Below are positions 9,203 to 19,252 of a DNA stretch of 64,000 nt, piece by piece. The position numbers and the translations under genes are program-made. The DNA is from VRUE01 sp963824215 (GTDB taxonomy: Bacteria; Actinomycetota; Thermoleophilia; Solirubrobacterales; 70-9), in the NCBI GenBank assembly GCA_963824215.1, contig CAWGOE010000004.1, positions 124,001-188,000 on the forward strand. The letters run 5' to 3'. The notes beneath the pieces are model-generated. The model was given only the letters and a program-made list of their open reading frames with translations, had not been told where the DNA came from and searched no databases. Numbering within the stretch: the first letter of the stretch is position 1; each line of letters opens with the position of its first letter.

Positions 9203-9226
9203 GTAAAACATCCCAGTATCTTGATC
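8273..9226 (+). repeat. 954-bp direct repeat, copy 2
   Basis: Second copy of the segment at 5542-6495. The 3' flank (CCCAGTATCTTGATC and the GGCAGGCCCGGTGGGGTC that follows) is shared too, so the copied unit runs past the stop codon. Confidence 0.9.
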
Positions 9227-9281
9227 TCCACACTCATGGGGTGTGGGGGGCAGGCCCGGTGGGGTCAGGGAGTGGGGAGAT

Positions 9282-10561
9282 TTGAGACCGAAGGGTTCCG
9301 AGGCAGGGAGAAACGGCGACGCGGATCTCATCCAGGTTCGAGCGCACGTCTCGACGCGCCTGGTTGAGCGGCGCGCGGAGATCGAAGCAGCGCTCCAGGG
9401 CCGGGTACGCGCAGTGTCGAATCCGGCCGAAACCGGAGATCCGATTTACGTCCAGGGCCTTCGAGAAGCGCTCTCGGCGGCATTCGACTACGCCATCGGC
9501 GGGCTCGAAGGCGACGACGATGCTGCCGTGCCCGTGGCGCTGCTCGTCCAGGCACGGCTGGCCGCTCGTAGCGGGGTGAGCCTGGACACAGTCCTGCGCC
9601 GCTACTTCGCCGGCCATACCCTGCTCGTCGATTTCCTCATGCAGGAGGCTCAGGCCAGTCGCTTTGAAGGCGACATTGCTCGGCAGCTGGTGCAGACACA
9701 GGCGGTTCTCCTCGATCGCCTCATTGTCGCCATCGCCGACGAGCACTCTCGAGAATGGGAGCGCCAGCCTGGCTCGGCTGAAGAGCGCCGGGTCGAGCGG
9801 GTGGAAGGTCTCCTCGGTGGAAGGCAAGTCGATGGTGGGGTGTTCGAGTACGACTTCGACCGCGTCCATATGGGTGTGATCGTCAGCGGCGAGGATGGCG
9901 CGAGAGCGATTCGCGATCTCGCGCTCGAGTCGAATTGCCGCCTTTTGCTCGTCTGCCCGGACGACAGAACCGTGTGGGCCTGGTTGGGAGCCCGCCGCGA
10001 GACAGATTTCCGCCCCCTCGACCACGCTATTGCCAAGGGATGGTCGTCTGGGCAACTCGCGCTAGGTGAGCCGGCGGAGGGGATTTCTGGTTGGCGGCTC
10101 ACTCACCAGCAGGCGAAGGCATCCCTATCGGTTGCGATGCGCGGCCAACGCGATGTCGTCCGTTATGCCGAGATCGCCATGCTGGCCTCGATCATCGGCG
10201 ACGAACTGCTCTCCACGTCCCTGCGCGAGCTCTTCTCGCTCCGCTCGCCAGCGGAAGAGACGGGGGGGAGGCCCTGCGTAAGACGATGCGAGCCTACTTC
10301 GCAGCTGAGCGAAATGTGTCCTCGGCCGCCGCCGCCCTCGGTGTCAGTCGGCAGACGGTGATCAACCGGTTGCACGCAGTCGAGGAGCGTCTCGGCCGCC
10401 CCCTCGGCGCATGCGCGGTCGAAGTTGAGGCTGCGCTACGTCTCGAGGAGCTCGATCAGGTGGATAGCCACGCCATCGCCAGTCTCGCGGCCTTACAACC
10501 CGCCAAGTCGGTATCGATCCAATTGGACACATTGCCCACCCGCGCGGTCACACAAGTCTGA
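9282..10561 (+). pseudogene. PucR/CdaR-type transcriptional regulator, frameshifted
   Basis: The first ~325 codons read as a regulator with an N-terminal ligand region and a middle domain (LIQVRAHVSTRLVERRAEIE ... ELFSLRS). They lead to a run of seven G (10262-10268). The expected PucR C-terminal helix-turn-helix (RAYFAAERNVSSAAAALGVS, RQTVINRLHAVEERLGRPL) continues in another frame to 10561. One extra G or loss of two would join them. Start TTG 9282 follows GGGGAG. It may be a real lesion, slippage-based switching or a sequencing error. It sits directly upstream of protease 3. Confidence 0.8.
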
Positions 10562-10621
10562 CACTCTAACCGGGCATTTCGGTCACGCACTCGTACGAGC
10601 AAGCGATCAGGGGGCAGGGAA

Positions 10622-13600
10622 ATGGCAGGAAGACTTCGGGGTAGGCGCCGCCGTGTGCTGTCAGGCTCGGCGATCGCAGTCCTTCTCACTCTTCTGATTG
10701 GCGTATCGTCCGTCTCGGCACAGGTTCCGTTCGCCGAGGCTGAAGTCCAGTCCATTGAAGTCAGGGAGTACCAGCGTGACTTTGGAGTCTCTGCCCAGCG
10801 GGCCGAAAGGACACTGGAGGTCCAGGCCAAGGCTGCGAGTGCAGATCTCGCTGACGGTTTGGAAGCCAGGTTGGACGAGAATTTCGCCGGCGTTTGGTTC
10901 GACAACGAGGCAGAAGAATACGTCGTTCCACTCCCGTCCGGGACGGTCGGCGCCACGGTCGGCCGGGAGATGACCGACGCGAAGCTCGCCGAGGATTACC
11001 GCACACGCGTAGTTCAGTACTCCTGGGAGGAGCTGGAAGCGGCTCAAGACCAGATCAACCTCAGGCTGCACGAGTTCCTCGAGGCCGGCTTGGTCTACAC
11101 CTCTCTCGATCCCCGTGCCAACGCCGCGGTCGTGCATATCGCCGCAGATGTAGAGAACGAGGAACGCGCCGCGCTCACTCGGATCGCGAAAGACGTTGGC
11201 GACGAGGTCGAACTCAGGGCAGGCCCCGAAGCCCGGTTCGGAATTGACTCACAAGCGTGTAGTCCTATACTGTCAGTTGCTAATTGTGGCACTCCCTTCC
11301 GGGGAGGAGTGACAATTGGTCTCTGGCAAGACACTAAACCACAATGTACGGCGGGATTTCCCGCAATGGGGGCGAACGGAAAGCGATACGTGATTACTGC
11401 TGCGCATTGCGTAATTCGTGATCTGGAAAATCCGGACCTCAACAACCCCTTACTCCACTGGCAAGCATGGGACGAGCAAGCGCTCCCTCATGTGGGCAAA
11501 GCCAAATACTTAGGAGAAGTCGAGCAGATCTCCTCCTTCCCCACATATGACTGGACGAAAATCGATGCGACCGGAACCGAATGGGATACTTGGAACACAC
11601 CCCAGGGATGGTCGTCGATGGTGGCCTATTGGGGAGAAGAACACACTCCGCCCGCGATCAGTGAGGAATATCCCATCACCGAGGAAGCCTCGAGCATCAA
11701 AGGTCAGACCGTGTGCCATTCCGGCATAGCCACTGGCGGCACCTGTGGTCAGGTTGTAGAAACGGATGTGTCTATGAAACGCGAGGGGGGAATGGGCCAC
11801 GACCTCGTCGAAGTCAAAAATGCCTGCAATTGGCTTGGCGATAGCGGGGGCCCATGGTTCTTCGCAAACACGGCCTATGGCATACACAACGCCGGCGATA
11901 ATGGTGGCGGAGCTCCTTGCGAAGGGCACGCTTATTACCAAGAGATAACCCAGGCGACCAATGACTTGAACGTGTCGATCGGAGGCGCTGGCGGCTCCAG
12001 TGAATCAAGCCCTCCGATCCTCGAAGAGGACGACAACTCCCCCGGCCCGCGAGCCATAGCCCAATCCAACGGCACCGTCAACATCTTCTTCCGCACCACC
12101 TCCGGCAACCTCGGCCACCACTGGTACGTCCCCGGCAACGGCTGGTCGACTGAAATCAGGCCAGCGTCGATCGCTCCTTCCTCGGTTCCGCACGTGGTCA
12201 CCCGTTTTGGCACCGTCAACATCTTCTACCGCGATACCAGCGGCAACCTCGGCCACCACTGGTACGTCCCCGGCAGCGGCTGGGCGGTGGAAACCAGATC
12301 GGCCTCGATGGCGTCAGACCCCCATGTCGTCGCCCAGGCCAACGGCACCGTCAACATCTTCTACCGCGATACCAGCGGCAACCTCGGCCACCACTGGTAC
12401 GTCCCCGGCAGCGGCTGGGCGGTGGAAACCAGATCGGCCTCGATGGCGTCAGACCCCCATGTCGTCGCCCAGGCCAACGCCACGGTCGACATCTTCTACC
12501 GCGATACCAGCGGCAACCTCGGCCACCACTGGTACGTCCCCGGCAGCGGCTGGAAAGTAGAGGCCCGCCCGGCCTCGATGGCGTCAGACCCCCGACCGGT
12601 AGCGCATGTCAATGGCACGGTCGACATCTTCTACCGCGATACCAACGGCAACCTCGGCCACCAGTGGTGGACTCAAGCCAGCGGCTGGGCGGTAGAGACC
12701 AGATCGGCATCGATCGCCCCCTCTTCGCTCCCGCGGGTGATCACCCAAGCCAATGGCACGGTCGACATCTTCTACCGCGACACCAACGGCAACCTCGGCC
12801 ACCAGTGGTGGACGAAAGCCAGCGGCTGGGCGGTAGAGACCAGATCGGCCGCGATGGCCTCTGACCCACATCTCGTCGCAAGGGAGAACGGCAAGGTCAA
12901 CATCTTCTTCCGCACCACCTCCGGCAACCTCGGCCACCACTGGTACGTCCCCGGCAACGGCTGGGCAGAAGAAATCAGATCCGCCTCGATGGCCTCGGAC
13001 CCCCGCCCGGTTATCCTGCCTGACGGCAAGGTCGACATCTTCTTCCGCACCACCTCCGGCGCCCTCGGCCACCACTGGTACGTTCCCGGCAACGGCTGGG
13101 GAGTAGAAACCCGCCCGGGGCCGATCGTCGCCCGTCCGCCGATCGTGACGAGTGGCGCGGCGATGAACATCACCGAAAGCAACGCCACGCTCACCGCCAA
13201 CGTCAACCCTGACGGATCGCCGACCTCCTACTACTTCGAATACGGCGCCACCACCTCCTACGGCTCCAAAAAACCGGCTTCGGCGGAAAGCGTCGGCTAC
13301 GGCTACGGGGACGTGATGGTCAACCAGGTGCTCAGCGGCCTCACCGAAGGCGCCACCTACCACTACCGGGTGGTGGCCACGAGCCCGGAAGGGACGAGCT
13401 ATGGAGCTGACAAGACCTTCGTCCCGTCGGCGCCTGCGGTCGCCTTTCAAGCCAACGGCGGCGAATTGTGGACCTACTCGACGGCGAGTGGCGGCAAAGG
13501 CACTGGCTGGACGGTCAGGGCCGGCACCAGCCCGAGTATTGCGGTGATGCCAGACGGCAGCAAACGGGTCGCTTTCCAGGCGACCAACGGCGAACTGTGG

Positions 13601-14323
13601 GTCTACTCATCGGCCACGGGGCAGAAAACTGCAACCGGCCTGATCATGATGGCCGCAACCAGCCCCGCCATCACCGCCCTCTCCGACGGCAGCCACCAGA
13701 TCGCCTTCCAGGCCAGCACCGGCTACCTGGGGACCTACTCATCGACGAGCGGCGGGAAAACGACCAACCTGGGCATGAAATCCGGCACCAGCCCCGCCAT
13801 CAGCGCCTACCTCGGCACCAGCTACCAGGTCGCCTTCCACGACAACACTGGCTACCTGTGGACCTACTCGCCGCTGAGCGGCGCGGCGACGACCAACCTG
13901 GGCATGAAATCCGGCACCAGCCCCGCCATCAGCACCTTCCCCGCCGGTGGCTACCAGGTCGTCTTCCACGACAACACCGGCTACCTGTGGACCTACTCTT
14001 TGACGAGTGGCGGGAAAACGACCAACCTGGGCATGAAAGCCGGCACCAGCCCGAGCATCGACGTGATGACCGACAGCACCTACCAGGTCGCCTTCCACGA
14101 CAACACCGGCTACCTGTGGACCTACGCGCCGCCGAGCGGGGGAAAATGGATCGGCCTGGGCATGATGGCCGGCGCCAGCCCGGCCATCACCGCCCTCTCG
14201 GGCGGCAGCCACCACGTCGCCTTCCCAGCCAACACCGGCGAGTTGTGGACCTACATGCCGCCGACCAACTGGAAAGGGACCGGCTTGGGGATGGCGGCTG
14301 GGACCAGCCCGAGCATTGATTAG
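10622..14323 (+). CDS. Large secreted S1-family protease with two repeat arrays (paralogue 3)
   Basis: 1233 residues from ATG 10622 (GGGCAGGGA upstream). The order is a signal peptide (VLSGSAIAVLLTLLIGVSSVSA), a propeptide, and an S1 domain with His262 (TAAHC), Asp310 (YDWTK) and Ser408 (GDSGGP). Then come about eight 43-residue repeats of the type VNIFFRTTSGNLGHHWYVPG at ~480-835. A fibronectin-III-like module (ATLTANVNPDGSPTSYYFEY) spans ~840-935. A second array of about eight ~37-residue repeats (VAFHDNTGYLWTYS ... GTSPAI) runs to the end. The prodomain resembles paralogues 1 and 2, but the C-terminus is different. Protease plus adhesion modules, extracellular; the target is unknown. Confidence 0.87.
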   Translation: MAGRLRGRRRRVLSGSAIAVLLTLLIGVSSVSAQVPFAEAEVQSIEVREYQRDFGVSAQRAERTLEVQAKAASADLADGLEARLDENFAGVWFDNEAEEYVVPLPSGTVGATVGREMTDAKLAEDYRTRVVQYSWEELEAAQDQINLRLHEFLEAGLVYTSLDPRANAAVVHIAADVENEERAALTRIAKDVGDEVELRAGPEARFGIDSQACSPILSVANCGTPFRGGVTIGLWQDTKPQCTAGFPAMGANGKRYVITAAHCVIRDLENPDLNNPLLHWQAWDEQALPHVGKAKYLGEVEQISSFPTYDWTKIDATGTEWDTWNTPQGWSSMVAYWGEEHTPPAISEEYPITEEASSIKGQTVCHSGIATGGTCGQVVETDVSMKREGGMGHDLVEVKNACNWLGDSGGPWFFANTAYGIHNAGDNGGGAPCEGHAYYQEITQATNDLNVSIGGAGGSSESSPPILEEDDNSPGPRAIAQSNGTVNIFFRTTSGNLGHHWYVPGNGWSTEIRPASIAPSSVPHVVTRFGTVNIFYRDTSGNLGHHWYVPGSGWAVETRSASMASDPHVVAQANGTVNIFYRDTSGNLGHHWYVPGSGWAVETRSASMASDPHVVAQANATVDIFYRDTSGNLGHHWYVPGSGWKVEARPASMASDPRPVAHVNGTVDIFYRDTNGNLGHQWWTQASGWAVETRSASIAPSSLPRVITQANGTVDIFYRDTNGNLGHQWWTKASGWAVETRSAAMASDPHLVARENGKVNIFFRTTSGNLGHHWYVPGNGWAEEIRSASMASDPRPVILPDGKVDIFFRTTSGALGHHWYVPGNGWGVETRPGPIVARPPIVTSGAAMNITESNATLTANVNPDGSPTSYYFEYGATTSYGSKKPASAESVGYGYGDVMVNQVLSGLTEGATYHYRVVATSPEGTSYGADKTFVPSAPAVAFQANGGELWTYSTASGGKGTGWTVRAGTSPSIAVMPDGSKRVAFQATNGELWVYSSATGQKTATGLIMMAATSPAITALSDGSHQIAFQASTGYLGTYSSTSGGKTTNLGMKSGTSPAISAYLGTSYQVAFHDNTGYLWTYSPLSGAATTNLGMKSGTSPAISTFPAGGYQVVFHDNTGYLWTYSLTSGGKTTNLGMKAGTSPSIDVMTDSTYQVAFHDNTGYLWTYAPPSGGKWIGLGMMAGASPAITALSGGSHHVAFPANTGELWTYMPPTNWKGTGLGMAAGTSPSID

Positions 14324-14390
14324 GGATTGCATTAACGCCGCATATCGGCACTAATTGGAATCTCGATGGATTTAATTCGCCTGTCGCCCC

Positions 14391-14396
14391 TATAAT
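14391..14396 (+). promoter_or_regulatory. Putative -10 box for gltB
   Basis: A perfect TATAAT stands 63 bases before the gltB start in an otherwise AT-richer stretch. No good -35 hexamer is seen at 17 bases, so the promoter is tentative. Confidence 0.35.
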
Positions 14397-14458
14397 CCGA
14401 CGATCTGTCAACCCGTCGCGCGCCCGCTCGGAGAAGGCGCGGAAACCGGGAGGTCGAG

Positions 14459-17400
14459 ATGTCCGATACCCAGTCCCGTGAGCTTCATGGCGAGGGTGGC
14501 CCCGTCCGCTACTCGCCAGAGCGTGCCTACCGGCCGCTAGTTTCGCCGCCCAGCGTCGAGGACAAGGACGCCTGTGCGATCTATGCCTCTGTGCGCAAGG
14601 ATGCGACGCCGGGCCACGAACCGGTCGAGCGCGCGATCCCGGCGCTGCAGAAGATGCTCCACCGCGCCGGCAACGTCGACGGCGAGGGCGATGGCTGTGG
14701 TCTCCTGGTCGACATCCCGCGCAAGATCTGGGCCGAGGAGGTTCGCTCCGGCGGGCACGATCCCTCGCTGACCCTCGACGACGCCTTTGCCGTCGCCCAC
14801 GTCTTCGTCGATCGCTCGCAGGACCTCGAGCGTATTCAGCACGACGCCCGCGAGCTGCTCGGCCGCGGCGGCTTCCGCATCCTCGCCGAGCGCATCGGCG
14901 TCGTCGACTCGCCCGCGCTCGGCCCGACCGCGCGCGAGGAGGAGCCCCACTTCTGGCAGCTCTGCGGCCTCGTCGCCGACGCTTCGCGCCGCGACCGCGT
15001 CCTCTTCGACCTGATGATCGAGCTGGAGACCGAGCTCGGCGTCCACGTCCCTTCGCTCTCGGCGACGACCTGCGTCTACAAGGTGATGGGGGCGCCGAAG
15101 ATCCTTGGCGAGTACTACCCCGACCTGCGCGACGAGCGCTTCGAGACGATCGGCTGTTTCGGCCACAACCGCTACTCGACCAATACCTGGCCCTCCTTCA
15201 AGCGGGTGCAGCCCTTCTCCGTGCTCGGTCACAACGGCGAGATCAACACGGTCGAACAACTGCGCCAGGAGGCGCGCATGCTCGGCGTGCCGATCCAGCC
15301 CGGCTCCTCGGACTCCCAGGACCTGAACCGGACGATCGACACGCTGATCAGCCGCGACAAGCTCAGCCTCGCCGAGGCGATGGAGATGGTCGTGCCGCCG
15401 ATCGTCAACGAGATCCGCGGCCTGCCCGAGGATCTGCACCGCTTCTACATGTACATGCGCCAGGCGATGGGGCCGTTTGCCCAGGGGCCGGTGGCACTGA
15501 TCGCGCGCCACAGCGACGAGTGCGTCTTCTCCGCCGACGCGCTCGGCCTGCGGCCGCTCTGGCAGGTCGAGACCGGCGACGACTTTGTCTTCAGCTCCGA
15601 GCCCGGCGTCGTCGCGGTGAGCGAGATGGTCTCCGAGCCGAAGCCGCTCGCCCCCGGCGAGAAGGCGCTGGTCACGATCGACCGCGACCGCAAGCGCTCG
15701 ACCCTGCACTCGCACGACGAGATGCTGCGCATCGTCCGCGACCGCTGGCTCGCCCGCAACGGGGCCGAGGAGGCGGCTCCCTACGATCGCGCCCTGACCA
15801 CCGGCGGTCCGCTCGAGGGCTCGGACGTCCCCGGCTACTCCGACGCCGGCCCCGAAGAGCCGGTCAAGGTCGCCGATCGCATCCTCGCTGGCTTTGGCTG
15901 GCAGCGTGACGACGTCAAACTGGTCCAGCAGATGGCCTCCAACGGCGCCGAGCCGGTCGGATCGCTTGGCTACGACGGGCCGCTGGCGGCGCTCTCGCCG
16001 GAGCGCCAGAACCTCGCCGACTACTTCAAGGAGACGGTCGCCGTGGTCACCAACCCGGCGATCGACCGCGAGCGCGAGATGGAGCACTTCTCGACCCGCT
16101 CGATCTTCGGTCGCCGCCCCTCGATCGACGCCGCCGGGGAGGACACCGGCACGGTCGAGACCTCTTTCCCGGTGATCCTCGGCGGTCACCATGGGATGGC
16201 GCCGCTCTCCGACAAGACCTATCGCAAGATCGCCCGCGAGCACCAGACCTACCTGCTCGAGGACCTCTGGGAGCAGTTCCGCGGCCGCGCCGCCGCGGTC
16301 GACATCTCGCTGCTGGAGTCGGAGACCACGCAGGGCGCGATAGAGCGGATCAAGCAGGAGGCGGTGAAGAAGGTGCGCGACGGCGCCGAGCTCCTGGTGC
16401 TGACCGATCGCACCGTCTATGACGCCGAGCGCCGCTACCTCGATCCGCACCTGGCCACCTCGGCAGTCGACCAGGCGCTGAAGCAGTTCCGGGTTGAGCC
16501 GGGTGAGGAGAACCTGAGGCGCCGCTGCGGCTTGGTATTGCGCTCCGCTTCGCTACGCAATGTCCACGACGTGATGCTCGCCCTCGGCCTCGGTGCCAAC
16601 GGCGTCTGCCCGTACACGATGGTCGAGGTGATCTGCGTCGAGGACTACGAGACCGATATCGGCAACCTCTGCGCGGCGCTTGCCAAGGGAATCGAGAAAG
16701 TGATCTCGACGATCGGCATCCACGAGGTGCGCGGCTACGCCCGCCAGTTCTCCTCGATCGGCGTCAAGCCGGAGCTCGCCGAGATCTTCCAGACCGAGGC
16801 TTTTGCCGCCAGCGAGTCGGGCGGGGTCGGCTTTGCCGGCCTCGACGAGAGCACGAACGAGCGGGCGCGGATCCTCGGCGGCGACGAGGACGCCAAACCG
16901 GCCAAGACCTTCCGCTTCTACCCCAAGGTCTACAAGGCGGCGATCGCCACTGCCAACGGCTCTGGCTCCTACGCCGAATACAGCGAGAAAGTGCGCGACC
17001 TGGAGGCGCAGAGCCCGATCTCGATGCGCCACATCATGGGGCTCAAGGGCGACCGCGACCCGGTCGACCCGTCTACAGTCGATGCCGGGATCGGCCACCA
17101 CGACTACCCCGTCGTGATCTCCTCGATGAGCTTCGGCTCGCAGTCCGAGCCCGCCTTCCGCGCCTACGCCGAGGCGGCGAAGTCGATCAACATCCTCTGC
17201 GTCAACGGCGAGGGCGGCGAGATCCGCGACATGTACGGCAACTACCGCAAGTGGCGCGGCCAGCAGGTCGCCTCCGGCCGCTTCGGCGTTTCGGCCGAGA
17301 TGCTCAACTCCTCCTACCTCGCCGAGATCAAGATCGGCCAGGGCGCCAAGCCCGGCGAGGGCGGCCACCTGCCCGGCAAGAAGGTCTCCGAGAAGGTCGC

Positions 17401-19132
17401 CGCCGCGCGTAACGCGGCGCCCGGCACCGACCTGATCTCTCCCTCCAACAACCACGACCTCTACTCGATCGAGGACCTGGCCGAGCTGATCGACGAGCTG
17501 AAGACCGTCAACCCCGATGTGCGCGTCTCGGTCAAGGTGCCAGTGGTGCCGAACATCGGCACGATCGGCCTCGGCATCGCCAAGGCCGGCGCCGACATCA
17601 TCACCCTGTCGGGCTTCGAGGGCGGCACCGGCGCCGCGCGCCAGCACGCCCTGCGCCACGTCGGCCTGCCCTCTGACGTCGGCACTCGCGCCGTGCACCG
17701 GGCGCTGATGGAGGCAGGGCTGCGCAACCGGGTCGAGATCTGGGCCGACGGCGGCTACCGCACCGGCCACGACGTCGTCAAGCTGCACTGCCTCGGCGCC
17801 AACCGGGTCGGCTTCGGCACCCTGGCGATGGTCAGCCTCGGCTGCACGATCTGCCGCGGTTGCCAGCTCGACACCTGCCACGTCGGCATCGCGACCCAGA
17901 TCGAGACGGTCGAGCAGGCCCAGGAGCACGGGCTGAAGAAGTTCACCCCGCAGGAAATAGACGTGGCGGCGGAGAGCTGCGCCCGCTTCTTCGAGGCGAT
18001 GGGCGAGGAGGTCAAGGAGGTCACGGCCTCGCTCGGCTACGACCGCGCCCAGGATCTGGTCGGCCGCTACGACCTGCTCGAGCAGATCTCCCATCACGAC
18101 CAGATCGATCTGGCGCCGCTGATCACGCCGCTGGAGGAGTTCCTCGACCTCGAGCCGATCGACCTGCCGGTTGCCGAGGAGATCGCCGAGACCCGCGCCG
18201 AGGCGGGCATGGTCGTCGCCCAGCCGATCCGGATGGAGGCCAAGCAGGCCTCGGCTCAGATCGGCGCCCTCGCCGGCGAAATCTGCTCGGGCAGCACCGT
18301 CAGCAGTCGCTTCCCACGCGCGACCGATGCCAACGATCGCGTGCTCGGCACCGAGCTATCCGGCGCCATCGCCCGCTCCCGTATTTTCGACGGCGGGCCC
18401 GAGTCCAACGACGACGTGCTTGCTGACCTCGAGTTCAACGGCGGCTCGGTCGCCGGCCAGGGCTTCGGCGCCTTCAACTCTTACGGCGTCTCGATCCGGG
18501 TCGAGGGCGGCGCCCAAGACGGCGTCGGCAAGACGATGCTGGGCGGCACGGTCGCCGTGCTCAAGGGCAAGGGGGCGAAGGGCCAGCGGCTCAACGGCTC
18601 GGTCGGCAAGTCGTTCGCCTACGGCGCCCAGCGCGGCCGCCTCTTCGTCCAGGGCTCGGCCGATTCGCGCTTCTGCATCCGCCTCTCCGGCGCTGATGTG
18701 GTGCTGGGCGGCGAGCCCGAAGAGGCGATCGACGACAGCCGCGGCTGTTTGGTCGACCGCGCCAATGCCAAGGGCTTCGCCTTCGAGTACATGACCTCGG
18801 GCCGCGCCGTTGTCCTCGGCGACCTCGGGCCCTGGGCCTGCGCCGGGATGACCGGCGGCCGCGTCTACGTCCGCCACAACGCTTTCGGCATCGATCGCCA
18901 AGCCATTGAATCTCGCCTTGGCGAGGGGGCAAAAGTCGAGCTGAAGGAGCTCGACTCAGAGGCCCAGCTCGACATCGACGACCTGCTCAGCCATTACGCA
19001 GACGAGCTGCGAGCAACGGGCCAGGACGACGAGGCCGAGCGGATGATCAGTTTGGCCGGCGACGCCTCGAGCAACTTCCTGATGATCGTCCCGCACAAGG
19101 TCCAAGCGGACCCCTCGATCTCCACGGAGTAA
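14459..19132 (+). CDS. gltB: Glutamate synthase, large subunit
   Basis: 1557 residues, full length for GltB, which transfers the amide of glutamine to 2-oxoglutarate. The N-terminal class-II amidotransferase begins at Cys39 (DKDACAIYA), implying removal of a 38-residue propeptide. Next are the central domain and the FMN-binding synthase domain (GEGGEIRDMYGN, PGEGGHLPGKKV, GGTGAARQHALRHVG). The 3Fe-4S cysteines are in CTICRGCQLDTCHVG. The C-terminal GXGXG beta-helix follows. The start ATG follows GGGAGG. No small subunit (gltD) is adjacent, so electrons must come from a partner encoded elsewhere. Confidence 0.95.
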   Translation: MSDTQSRELHGEGGPVRYSPERAYRPLVSPPSVEDKDACAIYASVRKDATPGHEPVERAIPALQKMLHRAGNVDGEGDGCGLLVDIPRKIWAEEVRSGGHDPSLTLDDAFAVAHVFVDRSQDLERIQHDARELLGRGGFRILAERIGVVDSPALGPTAREEEPHFWQLCGLVADASRRDRVLFDLMIELETELGVHVPSLSATTCVYKVMGAPKILGEYYPDLRDERFETIGCFGHNRYSTNTWPSFKRVQPFSVLGHNGEINTVEQLRQEARMLGVPIQPGSSDSQDLNRTIDTLISRDKLSLAEAMEMVVPPIVNEIRGLPEDLHRFYMYMRQAMGPFAQGPVALIARHSDECVFSADALGLRPLWQVETGDDFVFSSEPGVVAVSEMVSEPKPLAPGEKALVTIDRDRKRSTLHSHDEMLRIVRDRWLARNGAEEAAPYDRALTTGGPLEGSDVPGYSDAGPEEPVKVADRILAGFGWQRDDVKLVQQMASNGAEPVGSLGYDGPLAALSPERQNLADYFKETVAVVTNPAIDREREMEHFSTRSIFGRRPSIDAAGEDTGTVETSFPVILGGHHGMAPLSDKTYRKIAREHQTYLLEDLWEQFRGRAAAVDISLLESETTQGAIERIKQEAVKKVRDGAELLVLTDRTVYDAERRYLDPHLATSAVDQALKQFRVEPGEENLRRRCGLVLRSASLRNVHDVMLALGLGANGVCPYTMVEVICVEDYETDIGNLCAALAKGIEKVISTIGIHEVRGYARQFSSIGVKPELAEIFQTEAFAASESGGVGFAGLDESTNERARILGGDEDAKPAKTFRFYPKVYKAAIATANGSGSYAEYSEKVRDLEAQSPISMRHIMGLKGDRDPVDPSTVDAGIGHHDYPVVISSMSFGSQSEPAFRAYAEAAKSINILCVNGEGGEIRDMYGNYRKWRGQQVASGRFGVSAEMLNSSYLAEIKIGQGAKPGEGGHLPGKKVSEKVAAARNAAPGTDLISPSNNHDLYSIEDLAELIDELKTVNPDVRVSVKVPVVPNIGTIGLGIAKAGADIITLSGFEGGTGAARQHALRHVGLPSDVGTRAVHRALMEAGLRNRVEIWADGGYRTGHDVVKLHCLGANRVGFGTLAMVSLGCTICRGCQLDTCHVGIATQIETVEQAQEHGLKKFTPQEIDVAAESCARFFEAMGEEVKEVTASLGYDRAQDLVGRYDLLEQISHHDQIDLAPLITPLEEFLDLEPIDLPVAEEIAETRAEAGMVVAQPIRMEAKQASAQIGALAGEICSGSTVSSRFPRATDANDRVLGTELSGAIARSRIFDGGPESNDDVLADLEFNGGSVAGQGFGAFNSYGVSIRVEGGAQDGVGKTMLGGTVAVLKGKGAKGQRLNGSVGKSFAYGAQRGRLFVQGSADSRFCIRLSGADVVLGGEPEEAIDDSRGCLVDRANAKGFAFEYMTSGRAVVLGDLGPWACAGMTGGRVYVRHNAFGIDRQAIESRLGEGAKVELKELDSEAQLDIDDLLSHYADELRATGQDDEAERMISLAGDASSNFLMIVPHKVQADPSISTE

Positions 19133-19134
19133 GC

Positions 19135-19242
19135 GGCAGGACAGGAGGTACCCCTCCGCCGGAACCCGCGCCGGCACTCTTGCGAGGGCGCGGACGTGTT
19201 GCGGCTCACAAGTTCCTGCGAAGGGGTACCTCCTGTCCTGCC
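19135..19242. repeat. Structured intergenic repeat A, unit 1
   Basis: A 108-base unit with perfect 21-base inverted arms (19135-19155 and 19222-19242). Inside are GGAACCCGCGC (19161) and CGGCTCACAAGTTCC (19202). It starts just after the gltB stop and lies between convergent genes, so it could act as a terminator. The inner motifs recur in inverted order in the next unit. Confidence 0.75.
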
Positions 19243-19252
19243 CCGAACGGTG

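Noticed and set aside
12060..14320. Regularly spaced DNA repeats that might suggest a CRISPR array
   Set aside because: The repeats are 110-130 bases apart, in frame, and encode beta-propeller-like protein repeats; there are no unique spacers and no cas genes.
16535..16560. Palindrome ATTGCG...CGCAAT inside gltB, considered as a mobile repeat insertion
   Set aside because: It encodes RSASLRN without adding residues relative to the expected GltB sequence, so an insertion is not supported; probably chance in GC-rich DNA.
14537..18097. Long minus-strand open frames (637 and 514 codons) opposite gltB
   Set aside because: They are antisense shadows of a complete glutamate synthase gene; their protein sequences are skewed to V, A, D and R and carry no motif.
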